A stretch of DNA of 64,000 nt from Ruegeria halocynthiae (GCF_900106805.1 NZ_FNNP01000007.1:62001-126000), one strand, 5' to 3'; numbered from the stretch's first letter, positions 52,418 through 62,149 are shown. The notes: generated by a model from the sequence alone, not told the origin. Program-made: numbers and translations.

Positions 52418-52750
52418 GTGACCGATGATGACCAAAAGCAGCGTATGGCGCAGCTTGAGGCCAAGATCGCGGCGACGAAAAAGGCCAAAAAGCCCGAAGC
52501 CCGCGCAGACGCCGACTTTTCGGGGGGCGAGCTTGCCTGGCGGATGGTCATTGAAATGGTATCCGGTCTGGGGATCGGATTTGGCATCGGATACGGGCTT
52601 GACAGCCTGCTCGGGACAATCCCGATCTTTCTGGTGCTGTTCACATTGCTGGGCCTTGTCGCCGGAGTGAAAGTTATGCTCCGCAGCGCACAAGAGGCTC
52701 AAGAGAAACAAGCGGCCGCACATATGGCCGAGAAGGACGAGAGGGACTGA
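52418..52750 (+). CDS. atpI: AtpI, ATP synthase assembly protein I
   Basis: A 110-residue membrane protein of the AtpI/Q family. A coiled, charged N-terminal part ([21 protein letters not shown]) precedes two helices (about 46-64 and 70-90) with [16 protein letters not shown]. It assists c-ring assembly or Mg2+ handling. The start is the GTG at 52418. First gene of the Fo operon, 2 nt before atpB. Confidence 0.92.
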   Translation: MTDDDQKQRMAQLEAKIAATKKAKKPEARADADFSGGELAWRMVIEMVSGLGIGFGIGYGLDSLLGTIPIFLVLFTLLGLVAGVKVMLRSAQEAQEKQAAAHMAEKDERD

Positions 52751-52752
52751 AC

Positions 52753-53532
52753 GTGGCGACTGAGACCACCGCAGCACACGGCGCCGAAGGCGCAGCAGAA
52801 AGCAGCAGCCTGGTGTTCCACCCGATGGACCAGTTCATCGTCGAGCCGCTGTTCGGTGACGGCGCAATTGCATGGTACACGCCCACCAACGTGACGCTGT
52901 GGTTGTTCTTCGCCATTCTGGCCATTATTGGCCTGCTGGTCCTCAGCACCTCGAAGCGCGCCATCGTGCCGACCCGTATGCAGTCGGTCGCGGAACTGGC
53001 TTACGGCTTCATCTACAAGATGCTGGAAGACATCTGCGGCAAGGAAGGCATCAAGTACTTCCCTTATGTCATGACGCTGTTCATGTTCATTGTCGTTGCG
53101 AACTTCCTGGGCCTGATCCCGACCTCGTTCACCACCACATCGCATTTCGCCGTGACAATCCCGCTGGCTTTGGCTGTGTTCCTGACTGTGACCATCCTGG
53201 GTTTCGTCAAGAACGGTGCCGGATTCCTGGGCCTGTTCTGGGTCTCCAGCGCACCGCTGGCGCTGCGTCCTGTTCTGGCGATCATCGAGCTGATCTCGTA
53301 CTTTGTACGCCCCGTCAGCCACTCTATTCGTCTTGCCGGTAACGTCATGGCTGGCCACGCCGTGATCAAGGTTTTCGCAGGCTTCGCCGCGATTGCAGTG
53401 ATCTCGCCTGTGTCCGTTCTGGCGATCACCGCAATGTACGGCCTTGAAGTCCTGGTGGCCTTCATTCAGGCCTACGTATTCACCATTCTGACCTGTGTTT
53501 ATCTGAAAGATGCTCTGCATCCGTCGCACTAA
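52753..53532 (+). CDS. atpB: ATP synthase Fo subunit a
   Basis: A 259-residue six-helix subunit forming the proton half-channels. The essential arginine is in the segment [17 protein letters not shown] (Arg near residue 197), and [22 protein letters not shown]-like sequence ends the protein. The start is GTG 52753. It lies upstream of atpE in the usual alphaproteobacterial order. Confidence 0.96.
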   Translation: MATETTAAHGAEGAAESSSLVFHPMDQFIVEPLFGDGAIAWYTPTNVTLWLFFAILAIIGLLVLSTSKRAIVPTRMQSVAELAYGFIYKMLEDICGKEGIKYFPYVMTLFMFIVVANFLGLIPTSFTTTSHFAVTIPLALAVFLTVTILGFVKNGAGFLGLFWVSSAPLALRPVLAIIELISYFVRPVSHSIRLAGNVMAGHAVIKVFAGFAAIAVISPVSVLAITAMYGLEVLVAFIQAYVFTILTCVYLKDALHPSH

Positions 53533-53580
53533 GGTCTGATAACCCAACATCGAAACTTCCAATTCGTAAGGAGAAACATC

Positions 53581-53805
53581 ATGGAAGGCGATCTCGCACA
53601 CATCGGCGCAGGCCTGGCAGCAATCGGTTCCGGCGCAGCCGCAATCGGGGTGGGCAACGTTGCAGGCAACTTCCTGGCCGGCGCCCTGCGCAACCCTTCG
53701 GCGGCTGCTTCGCAGACCGCAACCCTGTTCATCGGTATCGCATTCGCAGAAGCCCTGGGGATCTTTGCATTCCTGGTCTCGCTGCTGCTGATGTTCGCCG
53801 TCTAA
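53581..53805 (+). CDS. atpE: ATP synthase Fo subunit c
   Basis: A 74-residue hairpin of two helices with [17 protein letters not shown] in the first. The proton-carrying acidic residue is Glu in [15 protein letters not shown] near residue 58. It forms the rotor ring. Preceded by AAGGAG with appropriate spacing. Confidence 0.97.
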   Translation: MEGDLAHIGAGLAAIGSGAAAIGVGNVAGNFLAGALRNPSAAASQTATLFIGIAFAEALGIFAFLVSLLLMFAV

Positions 53806-53891
53806 TCTGCGGAACCTGATCCTTACGCGCAGGTGGGTCCAAGCCATAGCGGCCCACCTATTGTAAAGACAACGTTCCGACGGAGGACATC

Positions 53892-54443
53892 ATGGCGACT
53901 GAACCCCTTGCCAAAGAAGTAGCTGGCACCTGCGTTGACTCTCATGGGTCGGCGATTGGTATGCCACAGCTCTGCTTCGATTGGTTCCCCAACCAGATTT
54001 TCTGGCTGGTCATTACGCTGGTCGTCATCTTTCTGGTCCTGTCCCGCGTGGCCTTGCCTCGCATCGCGGCAATCCTGGCAGAGCGTCAGGGGACCATTAC
54101 AAATGACCTGGCTGCGGCCGAAGATCTAAAGGCCAAAGCGGTCGAGGCTGAAGAGGCCTATAACAAGGCGCTGGCCGATGCCCGTTCTGAGGCACAGCGT
54201 ATCGCAGCGGAAGCCCGCGCGGAAATCCAGTCTGGTCTGGATGACGCGATTGCCAAGGCAGATGCGGAAATCGCTGCAAAAGCGGCTGAATCGGAAAAGG
54301 CAATTGCCGATATCCGTGCCGGTGCGCTGGAAAGCATTCAAGTGGTTGCCAAAGATACGGCGGCTGAACTGGTTACCGCACTGGGCGGCGAGGCGGATGC
54401 CAAAGCCATCAACAGTGCAGTAGACACGCAGGCGAAAGGATAA
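53892..54443 (+). CDS. ATP synthase Fo subunit b' (AtpF')
   Basis: A 183-residue peripheral-stalk subunit with one N-terminal membrane helix (about 34-55, [20 protein letters not shown]). A long alpha-helical coiled coil follows (residues 60-160), rich in Ala/Glu/Lys. With the neighbouring b subunit it forms the heterodimeric stalk typical of photosynthetic and alphaproteobacterial enzymes. The 86-nt gap before it holds no gene. Confidence 0.93.
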   Translation: MATEPLAKEVAGTCVDSHGSAIGMPQLCFDWFPNQIFWLVITLVVIFLVLSRVALPRIAAILAERQGTITNDLAAAEDLKAKAVEAEEAYNKALADARSEAQRIAAEARAEIQSGLDDAIAKADAEIAAKAAESEKAIADIRAGALESIQVVAKDTAAELVTALGGEADAKAINSAVDTQAKG

Positions 54444-54448
54444 GTGAC

Positions 54449-55009
54449 ATGCGGAACACTCTTGCTCTTATCCTGACCGTTGGTGCCGCCAGCCCCGCGC
54501 TGGCCGCAAGCGGCCCGTTCTTCTCACTTGGCAACACTGACTTTGTGGTCCTTCTGGGCTTTATCGTCTTCATCGCGGTCCTGTTCTATTTCAAGGTCCC
54601 CGGCATGATCGGTGGTGCGTTGGACAAACGGGCCGACGGCATTCAGTCGGAACTGGATGAAGCTCGCGCCCTGCATGAAGAAGCGCGCAGTCTGCTGGCC
54701 TCGTACGAGCGTAAGCAGCGCGAAGTTCAGGGCCTGGCTGATGCCATCGTCGAGTCGGCGAAGGAAGACGCGGCTCTGGCTGCTGAACAAGCCAAAGTCG
54801 ATCTGGAAAGCTCTATCGCACGCCGTCTGGCCGCTGCGCAGGATCAGATCGCATCGGCTCAGGCTTCGGCTGTTAGAGAAGTCCGTGATCAGGCCGTCAC
54901 TGTTGCGGTTTCGGTCGCAAAGGCCGTGCTGGCCAAGCAGATGACCGCCGCTCAGGCGAACAAACTGATCGACGCGTCCATCGCGGATGTTGGTGAAAAA
55001 CTGCATTGA
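54449..55009 (+). CDS. atpF: ATP synthase Fo subunit b
   Basis: A 186-residue peripheral-stalk subunit with a signal-like hydrophobic start (MRNTLALILTVGAASPALA). A membrane helix (about 30-48, FVVLLGFIVFIAVLFYF) and a long coiled coil with ALHEEARSLLASYERKQRE follow. It may be processed at the N-terminus as in other alphaproteobacteria. Last gene of the Fo operon, followed by a strong terminator. Confidence 0.94.
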   Translation: MRNTLALILTVGAASPALAASGPFFSLGNTDFVVLLGFIVFIAVLFYFKVPGMIGGALDKRADGIQSELDEARALHEEARSLLASYERKQREVQGLADAIVESAKEDAALAAEQAKVDLESSIARRLAAAQDQIASAQASAVREVRDQAVTVAVSVAKAVLAKQMTAAQANKLIDASIADVGEKLH

Positions 55010-55033
55010 TCGTACTGGTCAATTGAAATGAAG

Positions 55034-55067
55034 AACCCGAGGGCCTCAGGCACTCGGGTTTTTTTGT
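55034..55067 (+). terminator. Rho-independent terminator of the Fo operon
   Basis: AACCCGAG...CTCGGGTT stem (55034-55041 with 55053-55060) followed by TTTTTTT. It lies 25 nt past atpF. The convergent membrane-hydrolase gene ends inside it at 55046. Confidence 0.9.
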
Positions 55068-55564
55068 TTTGGGCTCTCGGTGTCTTTCTTTGATCTGCGC
55101 CAAGTGAAGTACCAGACGAGAAGGGCAGTCATCGTGATTATTATCTCAACCTTGAAGGTCCAATGGTTGAGGAACGATAATATCCAATGAGAATGGGTCG
55201 CCTGCACCGTGACCAACGGATGGGTTGCGTTTGAAATCGGCCAGAGCCATGCGACCTCGCCTGCGATTGAATCCAGTACCATGTGAACCAAACCGCCTGC
55301 TCCGAAGAAGGTCAGAAATGTGCCGGTTTGTTGCAGCCATCGCCGGACCAGAAGGCCAGTTAGCAGAAAGCCTGCCCAGATGATTGGCCGATGTGTCAGG
55401 TAGGAATGATGATGGTGCCCTCGATCATCAACAAGATAGAACCAGAGGATATCTATGTCGGGTGCAACAGCTCCGATCATTGCGGCTGTAAACGCAAGCT
55501 TGGTCAGATTGGGAGCTGTCGCTCGGAAGATCAAATAAGCGCCCGGCAAATGCCCGATGAACAT
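55046..55564 (-). CDS. YdjM-like membrane-bound metal-dependent hydrolase
   Basis: A 172-residue inner-membrane protein with about four hydrophobic helices. It contains His-rich metal-binding signatures (FIGHLPGAY, PDIDILW, GHHHHSYLTH, LVHMVLDS) of the YdjM/DUF457 family. The start is ATG 55564, overlapping the GntR stop (TGATG), so the two are cotranscribed. Its substrate is unknown. Confidence 0.85.
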   Translation of the reverse strand: MFIGHLPGAYLIFRATAPNLTKLAFTAAMIGAVAPDIDILWFYLVDDRGHHHHSYLTHRPIIWAGFLLTGLLVRRWLQQTGTFLTFFGAGGLVHMVLDSIAGEVAWLWPISNATHPLVTVQATHSHWILSFLNHWTFKVEIIITMTALLVWYFTWRRSKKDTESPKQKNPSA

Positions 55565-56334
55565 CAAGCTTCTCCGGTTTCGTGCTTCAACCTCTGCTGC
55601 GCAATCTCTTCGTTGCGCAGGGCCTTTTGCTGATCGACCATGCAGCTTTTGACAAAGTTCAGATGGTCCTCGACCGCCTGCCGCGCGCCCTTGGGGTCAC
55701 GGTCCTGCAGTGCGGTGTTGATCGCGCGGTGCTGATCCAGAATGGCGTCCCGGGTGGTACGTTGCTGGAACATGATCTGGCGGTTGTAGAACACACCCTG
55801 CCGCAGCAGATCGAACATCGACCGCATCATATGCAGCATCACCACGTTATGGCTTGCCTCGATGATGGCCATGTGGAACTGCGCATCCAGATGCGCCTCT
55901 TCCTCGGCTGCGTTGCGGTCATGGGCGGCTTCCATCTTGTCCAGAATGGCCTGAACAACCTTCAGATCACTGTCCGATCCCATCCGGGCGGCGCGCTCGG
56001 CTGCCAACCCCTCCATATCACGCCGGAACGAGAGATAGTCTGACACCGCCTCGTTGTGATTGCCGAACAGCCGGATCAATGCAGGTGAGAAGGCCGAGCC
56101 CAGAACCTCGGCCACATATATGCCAGATCCGGCCTTGGCGGCCAGCAACCCCTGATCCTGCAGATCAGCGATGGCCTCGCGCAGCGATGGGCGCGACACG
56201 CCCATCCGCTCGGCCAACTCGCGTTCCGAGGGCAGGCGTTCGCCGGGGCGCAGGATACCGCGCAGGATCAGCAGCTCGATCTGGCGCACCACGGCCAGAG
56301 ACAGTTTTTCGGTTTGAACTTTCTGAAAGGGCAT
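55564..56334 (-). CDS. GntR/FCD-family transcriptional regulator
   Basis: A 256-residue regulator. The winged helix lies at about 10-75 (LPSERELAERMGVSRPSLREAI) and a C-terminal FCD domain with AERAARMGSDSDLK and HLDAQFHMAIIEASHNVVM carries the likely metal-binding histidines. PdhR/LldR-like. Two related inverted repeats lie between it and the divergent aminotransferase, its probable target. Confidence 0.9.
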   Translation of the reverse strand: MPFQKVQTEKLSLAVVRQIELLILRGILRPGERLPSERELAERMGVSRPSLREAIADLQDQGLLAAKAGSGIYVAEVLGSAFSPALIRLFGNHNEAVSDYLSFRRDMEGLAAERAARMGSDSDLKVVQAILDKMEAAHDRNAAEEEAHLDAQFHMAIIEASHNVVMLHMMRSMFDLLRQGVFYNRQIMFQQRTTRDAILDQHRAINTALQDRDPKGARQAVEDHLNFVKSCMVDQQKALRNEEIAQQRLKHETGEA

Positions 56335-56352
56335 CCGGCTAACATCTAAAAT

Positions 56353-56371
56353 TGGTCAACTTACCTGACCA
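56353..56371. promoter_or_regulatory. GntR operator candidate 1
   Basis: Perfect TGGTCA-ACTTACC-TGACCA, 6-bp half-sites with a 7-nt spacer, 19 nt upstream of the GntR start. Consistent with autoregulation by the FCD regulator, whose family sites contain a GGTC/GACC core. Confidence 0.65.
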
Positions 56372-56415
56372 CGTTTGAGGGTGGTGTTCAAGCCGCTCAC
56401 GGGGACTGAAATATT

Positions 56416-56434
56416 AGGTCAGAATTATTGACAT
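56416..56434. promoter_or_regulatory. GntR operator candidate 2
   Basis: AGGTCA-GAATTAT-TGACAT, the same GGTCA-N7-TGAC layout and spacing as site 1 with mismatched outer bases, 54 nt upstream of the aminotransferase start. The pair suggests one regulator acting on both divergent promoters. Confidence 0.55.
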
Positions 56435-56487
56435 AAGTTACACATTGCCTAATCTACTGCCCAAGGGGCAGAGGAGGCCCCACTGAG

Positions 56488-57681
56488 ATGGATCAACTCT
56501 ATGCCACCCGCACCTCTCGGATGAAGGCGTCCGAAATCCGCGAATTGCTGAAGCTTCTGGGCGAGCCCGGCATCATTTCATTCGCGGGCGGCATCCCAGA
56601 CCCGAACCTGTTTCCGGCAGAGGCTTTTGCCGAAGCCTTCCAAAACGCGCTTGGCCCAGATCATCAGGCACAGGCGTTGCAATATTCGGTCAGCGAAGGC
56701 TATGCGCCGCTGCGCGAATGGCTGGTCGGTTACATGCGCGGGGTAGGTGTGGATTGTGACATTGACAACATCCTGATCACATCCGGCTCCCAGCAGGCGC
56801 TGGACTATCTGGGCAAGCTGTTCCTGTCGCCGGGTGACACCGCGCTGGTCGGCTGGCCCACCTATCTGGGTGCGCTCAACGCCTTTGATGCCTATGAGCC
56901 GCGCTTTGATCAGCTTAGCATCAACGGCAATCGCAGGGTCGCCGAATACCGGGAAGCGGCCGGGAACAGCCCGATCAAATTCGCCTATCTTTCCGCTGAT
57001 TTCGCCAACCCGACGGGTGAGACCGTGGACCTGCGGGGCAGGGAGGCCCTGTTGGATCTGGCCGAAGACCTGGACTGCGCCATAATCGAAGACGGGGCCT
57101 ATCAGGCTCTGCGCTATGACGGAGACCCGATCCCCCCGATCCTGGCGCTGGAACAGGCCCGTGAAGGCTCGATCGAAGCTTGCCGCACGATCTATTGCGG
57201 CAGTTTCTCGAAAACCCTGTCGCCGGGGTTACGCGTCGGTTGGGTCGTGGCCGCCAAGCCGGTGATTTCGCAATTGGTATTGCTGAAACAGGCCGCTGAT
57301 CTGCATTCCTCGACGATCAACCAGATGGCCGTCTATCAGGTGGCACGGGACTGTTTTGATAGCCACGTCCCCATGCTGAGGCGCGCCTATGCTGCGCGGC
57401 GTGATGCGATGCTGGATGCCTTGGCACAGCACATGCCCGACGGTGTGGATTGGACCCGACCCGAAGGCGGAATGTTCGTCTGGGTCACCTTGCCGAAAGG
57501 TGTGAACGGGGCCGACCTGCTGGCCCGTGCGCTGGAAACGGTCAAGCTCGCCTTTGTGCCCGGTCGGGCCTTTTATCCCGATGACACAGGCGCCAATACG
57601 ATCCGGCTGAGTTTCTCCAATTCGGATGAGGACACGATCCGTGAAGGGATACGCCGACTGGGCGAGGTGCTGCGCGCCTGA
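56488..57681 (+). CDS. PLP-dependent aminotransferase (class I/II, LysN/AAT-II-like)
   Basis: A 397-residue fold-type I aminotransferase. PLP binding includes ITSGSQQALDYLGK near residue 96, DFANPTGETVDL, and the Schiff-base lysine in CGSFSKTLSPGLRVGW near 242. The sequence start MDQLYATRTSRMKASEIREL resembles 2-aminoadipate/aromatic aminotransferases rather than AspC. Substrate uncertain. Controlled presumably by the divergent GntR regulator. Confidence 0.88.
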   Translation: MDQLYATRTSRMKASEIRELLKLLGEPGIISFAGGIPDPNLFPAEAFAEAFQNALGPDHQAQALQYSVSEGYAPLREWLVGYMRGVGVDCDIDNILITSGSQQALDYLGKLFLSPGDTALVGWPTYLGALNAFDAYEPRFDQLSINGNRRVAEYREAAGNSPIKFAYLSADFANPTGETVDLRGREALLDLAEDLDCAIIEDGAYQALRYDGDPIPPILALEQAREGSIEACRTIYCGSFSKTLSPGLRVGWVVAAKPVISQLVLLKQAADLHSSTINQMAVYQVARDCFDSHVPMLRRAYAARRDAMLDALAQHMPDGVDWTRPEGGMFVWVTLPKGVNGADLLARALETVKLAFVPGRAFYPDDTGANTIRLSFSNSDEDTIREGIRRLGEVLRA

Positions 57682-57725
57682 ACCGAGAAAGGTTTCTTTA
57701 ACCATATTGGCGCTAGAAAAGCTGC

Positions 57726-58133
57726 ATGGTCCGTCTGCTCGCCTTCCTGCTGCTGGCCGCCTGTTCGGGTGGCACGCCCTATTTTCGCGATTTGCCCGCA
57801 ACGCGTGTCGCCGTAAACGGCAGCGTCTTTGACGTGCGGGTCCGCGGTGAACTAGTCGAGGCGGTCCGCGTGAACCCACAATACGCCCCGCGACTGGGCC
57901 CGGTTCGTGAGCGTGCAGCTCTTGCCATGACGCAGGTGTCCGGCTGCCCCATCCTTGATGTTTTGGGCGATGCGGCGGTCACGGTGGGTGTTTTGGGCTG
58001 TGACCAGACCAGCGGGAAAAAGCTGTTGCAGTCCGCTGTATCGTCATCGAACTACGAATGTATCGACTATGGTCTCTATGAGGGCACCAGCAGCGATGGT
58101 GGCTATCAGGTCTTTGAATGCACCCCATACTGA
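57726..58133 (+). CDS. Lipoprotein, hypothetical
   Basis: A 135-residue protein with a lipoprotein signal (LLAFLLLAACSGG, Cys13) and a cysteine-containing C-terminal half (SGCPILDV, LGCDQTSG, YECIDYG, FECTPY). Four cysteines in the mature part could form disulfides in the periplasm. No family recognised. Located 44 nt after the aminotransferase, possibly cotranscribed. Confidence 0.68.
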   Translation: MVRLLAFLLLAACSGGTPYFRDLPATRVAVNGSVFDVRVRGELVEAVRVNPQYAPRLGPVRERAALAMTQVSGCPILDVLGDAAVTVGVLGCDQTSGKKLLQSAVSSSNYECIDYGLYEGTSSDGGYQVFECTPY

Positions 58134-58167
58134 TTTCGCGGATTCCAGCTCATTTTCGCCAAGATGT

Positions 58168-58176
58168 TGTGGATAA
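58168..58176. promoter_or_regulatory. Single DnaA-box match upstream of smc
   Basis: TGTGGATAA is the exact complement of the DnaA box TTATCCACA, about 100 nt before the smc start. A single match can arise by chance in 64 kb, and no cluster or origin-like AT-rich stretch is present, so it is weak evidence for DnaA control. Confidence 0.3.
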
Positions 58177-58273
58177 CTTGGGCAAACAACCCATATCCTG
58201 CGCAATCACGTTGACACCTTGCCCCTCCGTTGCGCAGACTTCTTACCCATAGGAATCACACCAAGAGCAGCCA

Positions 58274-61200
58274 TTGCGCTTTAGCAAACTCAAACTGACC
58301 GGCTTCAAAAGCTTTGTGGACCCGACCGATTTGATCATCGCGGACGGGTTGACCGGTGTGGTGGGTCCCAACGGCTGCGGTAAATCCAATCTGCTGGAAG
58401 CCCTGCGCTGGGTGATGGGCGAAAACCGCCCCAAATCCATGCGTGGTGGTGCCATGGAGGATGTGATCTTTGCCGGTGCCGCCACCCGGCCTGCCCGCAA
58501 CTTCGCCGAAGTGGTCCTGACCCTGGACAACTCGGAACGTCTGGCCCCGTCGGGTTTCAATGACAGTGATCAGCTTGAGATTTTCCGCCGCATCACCCGC
58601 GATGTGGGCAGTGCCTACAAGACCAACGGCAAGGATGTGCGCGCCCGCGATGTGCAGATGCTGTTCGCTGACGCCTCGACCGGAGCGCATTCGCCCGCGC
58701 TGGTGGGGCAGAACCGCATTGCCGAACTGATCAATGCCAAACCCCGCGCCCGCCGCCGTATTCTGGAAGAGGCTGCCGGGATCTCGGGTCTCTATCAGCG
58801 GCGCCACGAAGCCGAATTGAAGCTAAAAGGCACCGAGTCCAACCTGACCCGCGTCGATGACGTGTTGGAACAGCTGGGTGGTCAACTCGCGCAACTCGCC
58901 CGTCAGGCCCGTCAGGCCGCTCGATACCGTGAGATCGGTGAACAGTTGCGGCAGGCCGAAGGGATGTTGCTCTATCGCCGTTGGAAAGAGGCTGACATGG
59001 CCCGCCAAGCGGCGGAAGAGAAACTGCGCGACCGCACCACCGAAGCCTCGCGCGCCGAGGCCGCCGCCCGCGAATCCGCCGCCAAACGCGCCGAGATTGA
59101 AGAAACACTTCCTCCACTGCGTGAGGAAGAAGCCATCGCCGCCGCCGTGCTGCAGCGCCAGCAAGTGCAGCGCGATCAGCTCTCCGATCAGGAAACCCGC
59201 GCGCGCCAGACGATTGAGACGTTGACCAACCGCATCCAGCAATTGGGCAACGACATCGAACGCGAATCCGGTCTGAACCGGGACGCAGGCGAGATGATCG
59301 AACGGCTGGAATGGGAAGCCCGCGAACTTGCCAAAGCCACCGAGGGTTATGACGAAAAGGTCGCCGAGGCTGCCGAGATTGCCCGCGAAGCCGCCTCGGT
59401 CTTGCAGGATCGCGAAGATCACTTGTCGCAGGAAACCGAAGACATGGCCCGCCTCGTTGCGCGCCATCAATCGGTACAGCGTCTGGTTGAGGATAGCCGC
59501 AAGACTTTGGCCCGTTCCGAAGGTGAAGAAGAAAAGGCCCGCGCTGCGGTAGATGAGGCCAAGACAGCCCTGACCCGCGCCAGTGAGGCCTTCGAGACCG
59601 CGCAGGAAGATGAAGAAGAAGCCCGCGAAGCTGCCGAGGCGGCTGAAGAAGCCCTGGCCACTGCAGACGAGTTACGCAATGAAACGCAAGGCCGAGAAGC
59701 CGAGGCGCGTGCAAAGCGCTCTGAGGCTGAAGGCGAACTTGGTGCGATCCGTGCCGAAACCACCGCGCTCGCCAGACTGGTTGAGCGCGATACGGCAGAG
59801 GGCGGACAGGTCCTTGATCTGCTGCGCGTTGCCACGGGTTATGAGAAAGCCTTGGGTGCCGCGCTGGCCGACGATCTGCGTGCGCCGTTGGTCGAAGGCG
59901 ACGGACCATCAGGCTGGGTGCAGGTAGCGGGCTATGGCAGCGACCAACCCTTGCCGGATGGCGCCGAGCCGTTGGCGTTGCACGTGTCCGGACCGGATCG
60001 CCTCAGCCGCCGGATTGCGCAGATTGGTTTGGTCGATGCGGACCAAGGTGCGCGCTTGCAGGCCACGCTGAAACCCGGTCAACGGCTGGTTTCACGTTCG
60101 GGCGACTTGTGGCGCTGGGACGGGTTTCGCGCCTGGGCTGAGGATGCGCCAAGCGCTGCGGCCCTGCGGCTCGAACAACTGAACAAGCTAGAGGCCCTGA
60201 AACAGGAACTCACCCGCACCGAGGCGCAAGCCGACGGCGCGCGCGCTGCGCATGAGGCGTTATCGCAGCAACTGGCCGACGTTACCGAAGCTGACCGCCG
60301 TGCACGTGAGGCGCGCCGTGCTGCGGATCAGCGCATGGCTGAATCTGCGCGTATGCTCAGCCGGGCCGAGGCCGATTGCAATCTGGCACAGGGCAAGCTG
60401 GAAACCTTGACGCTGGCCGTGGATCGCCACAAGGAAGACGCCATGTCAGCCCGCGCACAACTGCGTGAAGCTGAAACAACCTTGAACAGTCTTGGGAACC
60501 TCGACAGCGCCCGTGGGCAGGTCGAGGATATCAAGCAAACGGTCGAGGCTGCGCGGATCACCATGCTGACCCACCGCTCGACCCATGATGAACTGCGCCG
60601 CGAGGGCGAAGCCCGCACTCGTCGCAGTCAAGAGGTCACCAAAGACCTCAGCGGCTGGCGGCACCGGTTGGAGACGGCTGAGAAACGGATTTCCGAATTG
60701 GCTGAGCGCAAGGAAAGCTCGGAAGAGGAGCTCTCGGACGCCATGGCTGCCCCCGGTGAAATCGCCGAGGCACGCGAGGAACTGAACGAACTGATCGACA
60801 CCGCCGAGGCGCGCCGCGCAGAGGCTGCCGATAAGCTGGCCGAGGCCGAAACCCAACAGCGCGAGATCGTGTTGGCAGAACGCGAGGCTGAACGTCTGGC
60901 GTCTGAAGCGCGCGAAACCCGTGCCGCGGCGGAAGCACGCTGTGAGGCAGCCAAAGAGGCGGTCACGGCGGCCGCAGAACGCATCGCCGAGGATCAGCAA
61001 CTGACGCCAAACCAGTTGCTGAACCAGCTCGACACCAACCCTGATCAGATGCCCGCAGCCGACGCTCTGGAAGCCGAGGTTAATCGCCACAAACGCCAGC
61101 GCGACGCAATGGGCGCGGTGAACCTGCGGGCCGAAGAGGATAGCAAAGAGGTTCAGGAGGAATTTGATAACCTGAACAGCGAAAAGTCCGATTTGGAAGA

Positions 61201-61729
61201 GGCGATCAAAGCCCTGCGCAGCGGTATTTCCAGCCTCAACCGCGAAGGGCGCGAGCGTCTGCTGACTGCGTTTGAACAGGTGAATTCGAACTTTGCGATG
61301 CTGTTCAAGCACCTGTTCGGCGGCGGTGAGGCCAATCTGGTCATGGTCGAAAGCGATGATCCGCTGGATGCCGGGCTGGAAATCATGTGCCAGCCACCGG
61401 GCAAGAAACTGTCGACGCTCAGCCTGCTTTCAGGCGGGGAACAAACCCTGACCGCAACCGCGCTGATCTTTGGCGTCTTCCTTGCCAACCCCGCCCCGAT
61501 CTGCGTGCTCGACGAGGTCGACGCGCCGCTGGACGATGCAAACGTCACACGGTTCTGCGACCTGCTGGACGAGATGTGCCGCCAGACCGATACCCGCTTC
61601 CTGATCATCACCCACCACGCGGTGACCATGGCGCGGATGGACCGCCTGTTTGGTGTGACCATGCAGGAGCAGGGCGTTAGCCAGCTGGTCTCGGTTGATC
61701 TCAAGAAAGCTGAGCAGATGGTCGCCTGA
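58274..61729 (+). CDS. smc: SMC, chromosome segregation ATPase
   Basis: A 1151-residue condensin. The N-terminal ATPase half carries Walker A VGPNGCGKSNLLEAL near residue 31. Two long coiled-coil arms flank a hinge around residues 520-645, with Ala/Glu/Arg-rich arms. The C-terminal half has LSLLSGGEQTLTATAL and Walker B PICVLDEVDAPLDD. The start is the TTG at 58274. It compacts and segregates the chromosome with ScpA and ScpB, which are not in the window. Confidence 0.96.
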   Translation: MRFSKLKLTGFKSFVDPTDLIIADGLTGVVGPNGCGKSNLLEALRWVMGENRPKSMRGGAMEDVIFAGAATRPARNFAEVVLTLDNSERLAPSGFNDSDQLEIFRRITRDVGSAYKTNGKDVRARDVQMLFADASTGAHSPALVGQNRIAELINAKPRARRRILEEAAGISGLYQRRHEAELKLKGTESNLTRVDDVLEQLGGQLAQLARQARQAARYREIGEQLRQAEGMLLYRRWKEADMARQAAEEKLRDRTTEASRAEAAARESAAKRAEIEETLPPLREEEAIAAAVLQRQQVQRDQLSDQETRARQTIETLTNRIQQLGNDIERESGLNRDAGEMIERLEWEARELAKATEGYDEKVAEAAEIAREAASVLQDREDHLSQETEDMARLVARHQSVQRLVEDSRKTLARSEGEEEKARAAVDEAKTALTRASEAFETAQEDEEEAREAAEAAEEALATADELRNETQGREAEARAKRSEAEGELGAIRAETTALARLVERDTAEGGQVLDLLRVATGYEKALGAALADDLRAPLVEGDGPSGWVQVAGYGSDQPLPDGAEPLALHVSGPDRLSRRIAQIGLVDADQGARLQATLKPGQRLVSRSGDLWRWDGFRAWAEDAPSAAALRLEQLNKLEALKQELTRTEAQADGARAAHEALSQQLADVTEADRRAREARRAADQRMAESARMLSRAEADCNLAQGKLETLTLAVDRHKEDAMSARAQLREAETTLNSLGNLDSARGQVEDIKQTVEAARITMLTHRSTHDELRREGEARTRRSQEVTKDLSGWRHRLETAEKRISELAERKESSEEELSDAMAAPGEIAEAREELNELIDTAEARRAEAADKLAEAETQQREIVLAEREAERLASEARETRAAAEARCEAAKEAVTAAAERIAEDQQLTPNQLLNQLDTNPDQMPAADALEAEVNRHKRQRDAMGAVNLRAEEDSKEVQEEFDNLNSEKSDLEEAIKALRSGISSLNREGRERLLTAFEQVNSNFAMLFKHLFGGGEANLVMVESDDPLDAGLEIMCQPPGKKLSTLSLLSGGEQTLTATALIFGVFLANPAPICVLDEVDAPLDDANVTRFCDLLDEMCRQTDTRFLIITHHAVTMARMDRLFGVTMQEQGVSQLVSVDLKKAEQMVA

Positions 61730-61782
61730 GCGATCACCGCAACGTTATGACCCATTCCGACATTGGCGGGTTAGTGTAGCGC

Positions 61783-62133
61783 ATGATCCGATTTCTGATC
61801 CCATTTCTTGTGTTCGCTACACCCGTTGCCGCCGCCGATTGGGCCACAAAACCCGGTGACAGGCCGCTCAACCCGCAGGAACTGAAGGCTCTGGCAGGTC
61901 AGACGCTCACATTCTATGACGACGGTCAGTCCAAGTTCTCGGCCGGAGGAGCCTATTCCTACACCTATGCCAGCGGTGACTCTGCCTTTGGCACCTACTC
62001 CATCGCCGAGGACGGCAGTGTCTGCATCGCTTATCGCAACGGGTTCAGCCGTTGCGATCTGTATGTCCTCAGCGGCGAGCGGCTGATCCTGATCGATGAA
62101 AAAGGGGATCGCTATCCCGTGCGGTCAGAGTAG
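61783..62133 (+). CDS. Hypothetical secreted protein
   Basis: A 116-residue protein with a signal peptide (MIRFLIPFLVFATPVAAAD). The mature part of about 95 residues has alternating polar/hydrophobic beta-like segments and two cysteines (SVCIAYRNGFSRCDLY) likely disulfide-bonded. No known family. It follows smc by 53 nt with no clear shared function. Confidence 0.72.
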   Translation: MIRFLIPFLVFATPVAAADWATKPGDRPLNPQELKALAGQTLTFYDDGQSKFSAGGAYSYTYASGDSAFGTYSIAEDGSVCIAYRNGFSRCDLYVLSGERLILIDEKGDRYPVRSE

Positions 62134-62149
62134 ACGGGACACGCAGAGA

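Noticed and set aside
52699-53847. Minus-strand frame of 382 codons across atpB and atpE
   Set aside because: Highly polar, Gln/Arg-rich product lying opposite two certain ATP synthase genes.
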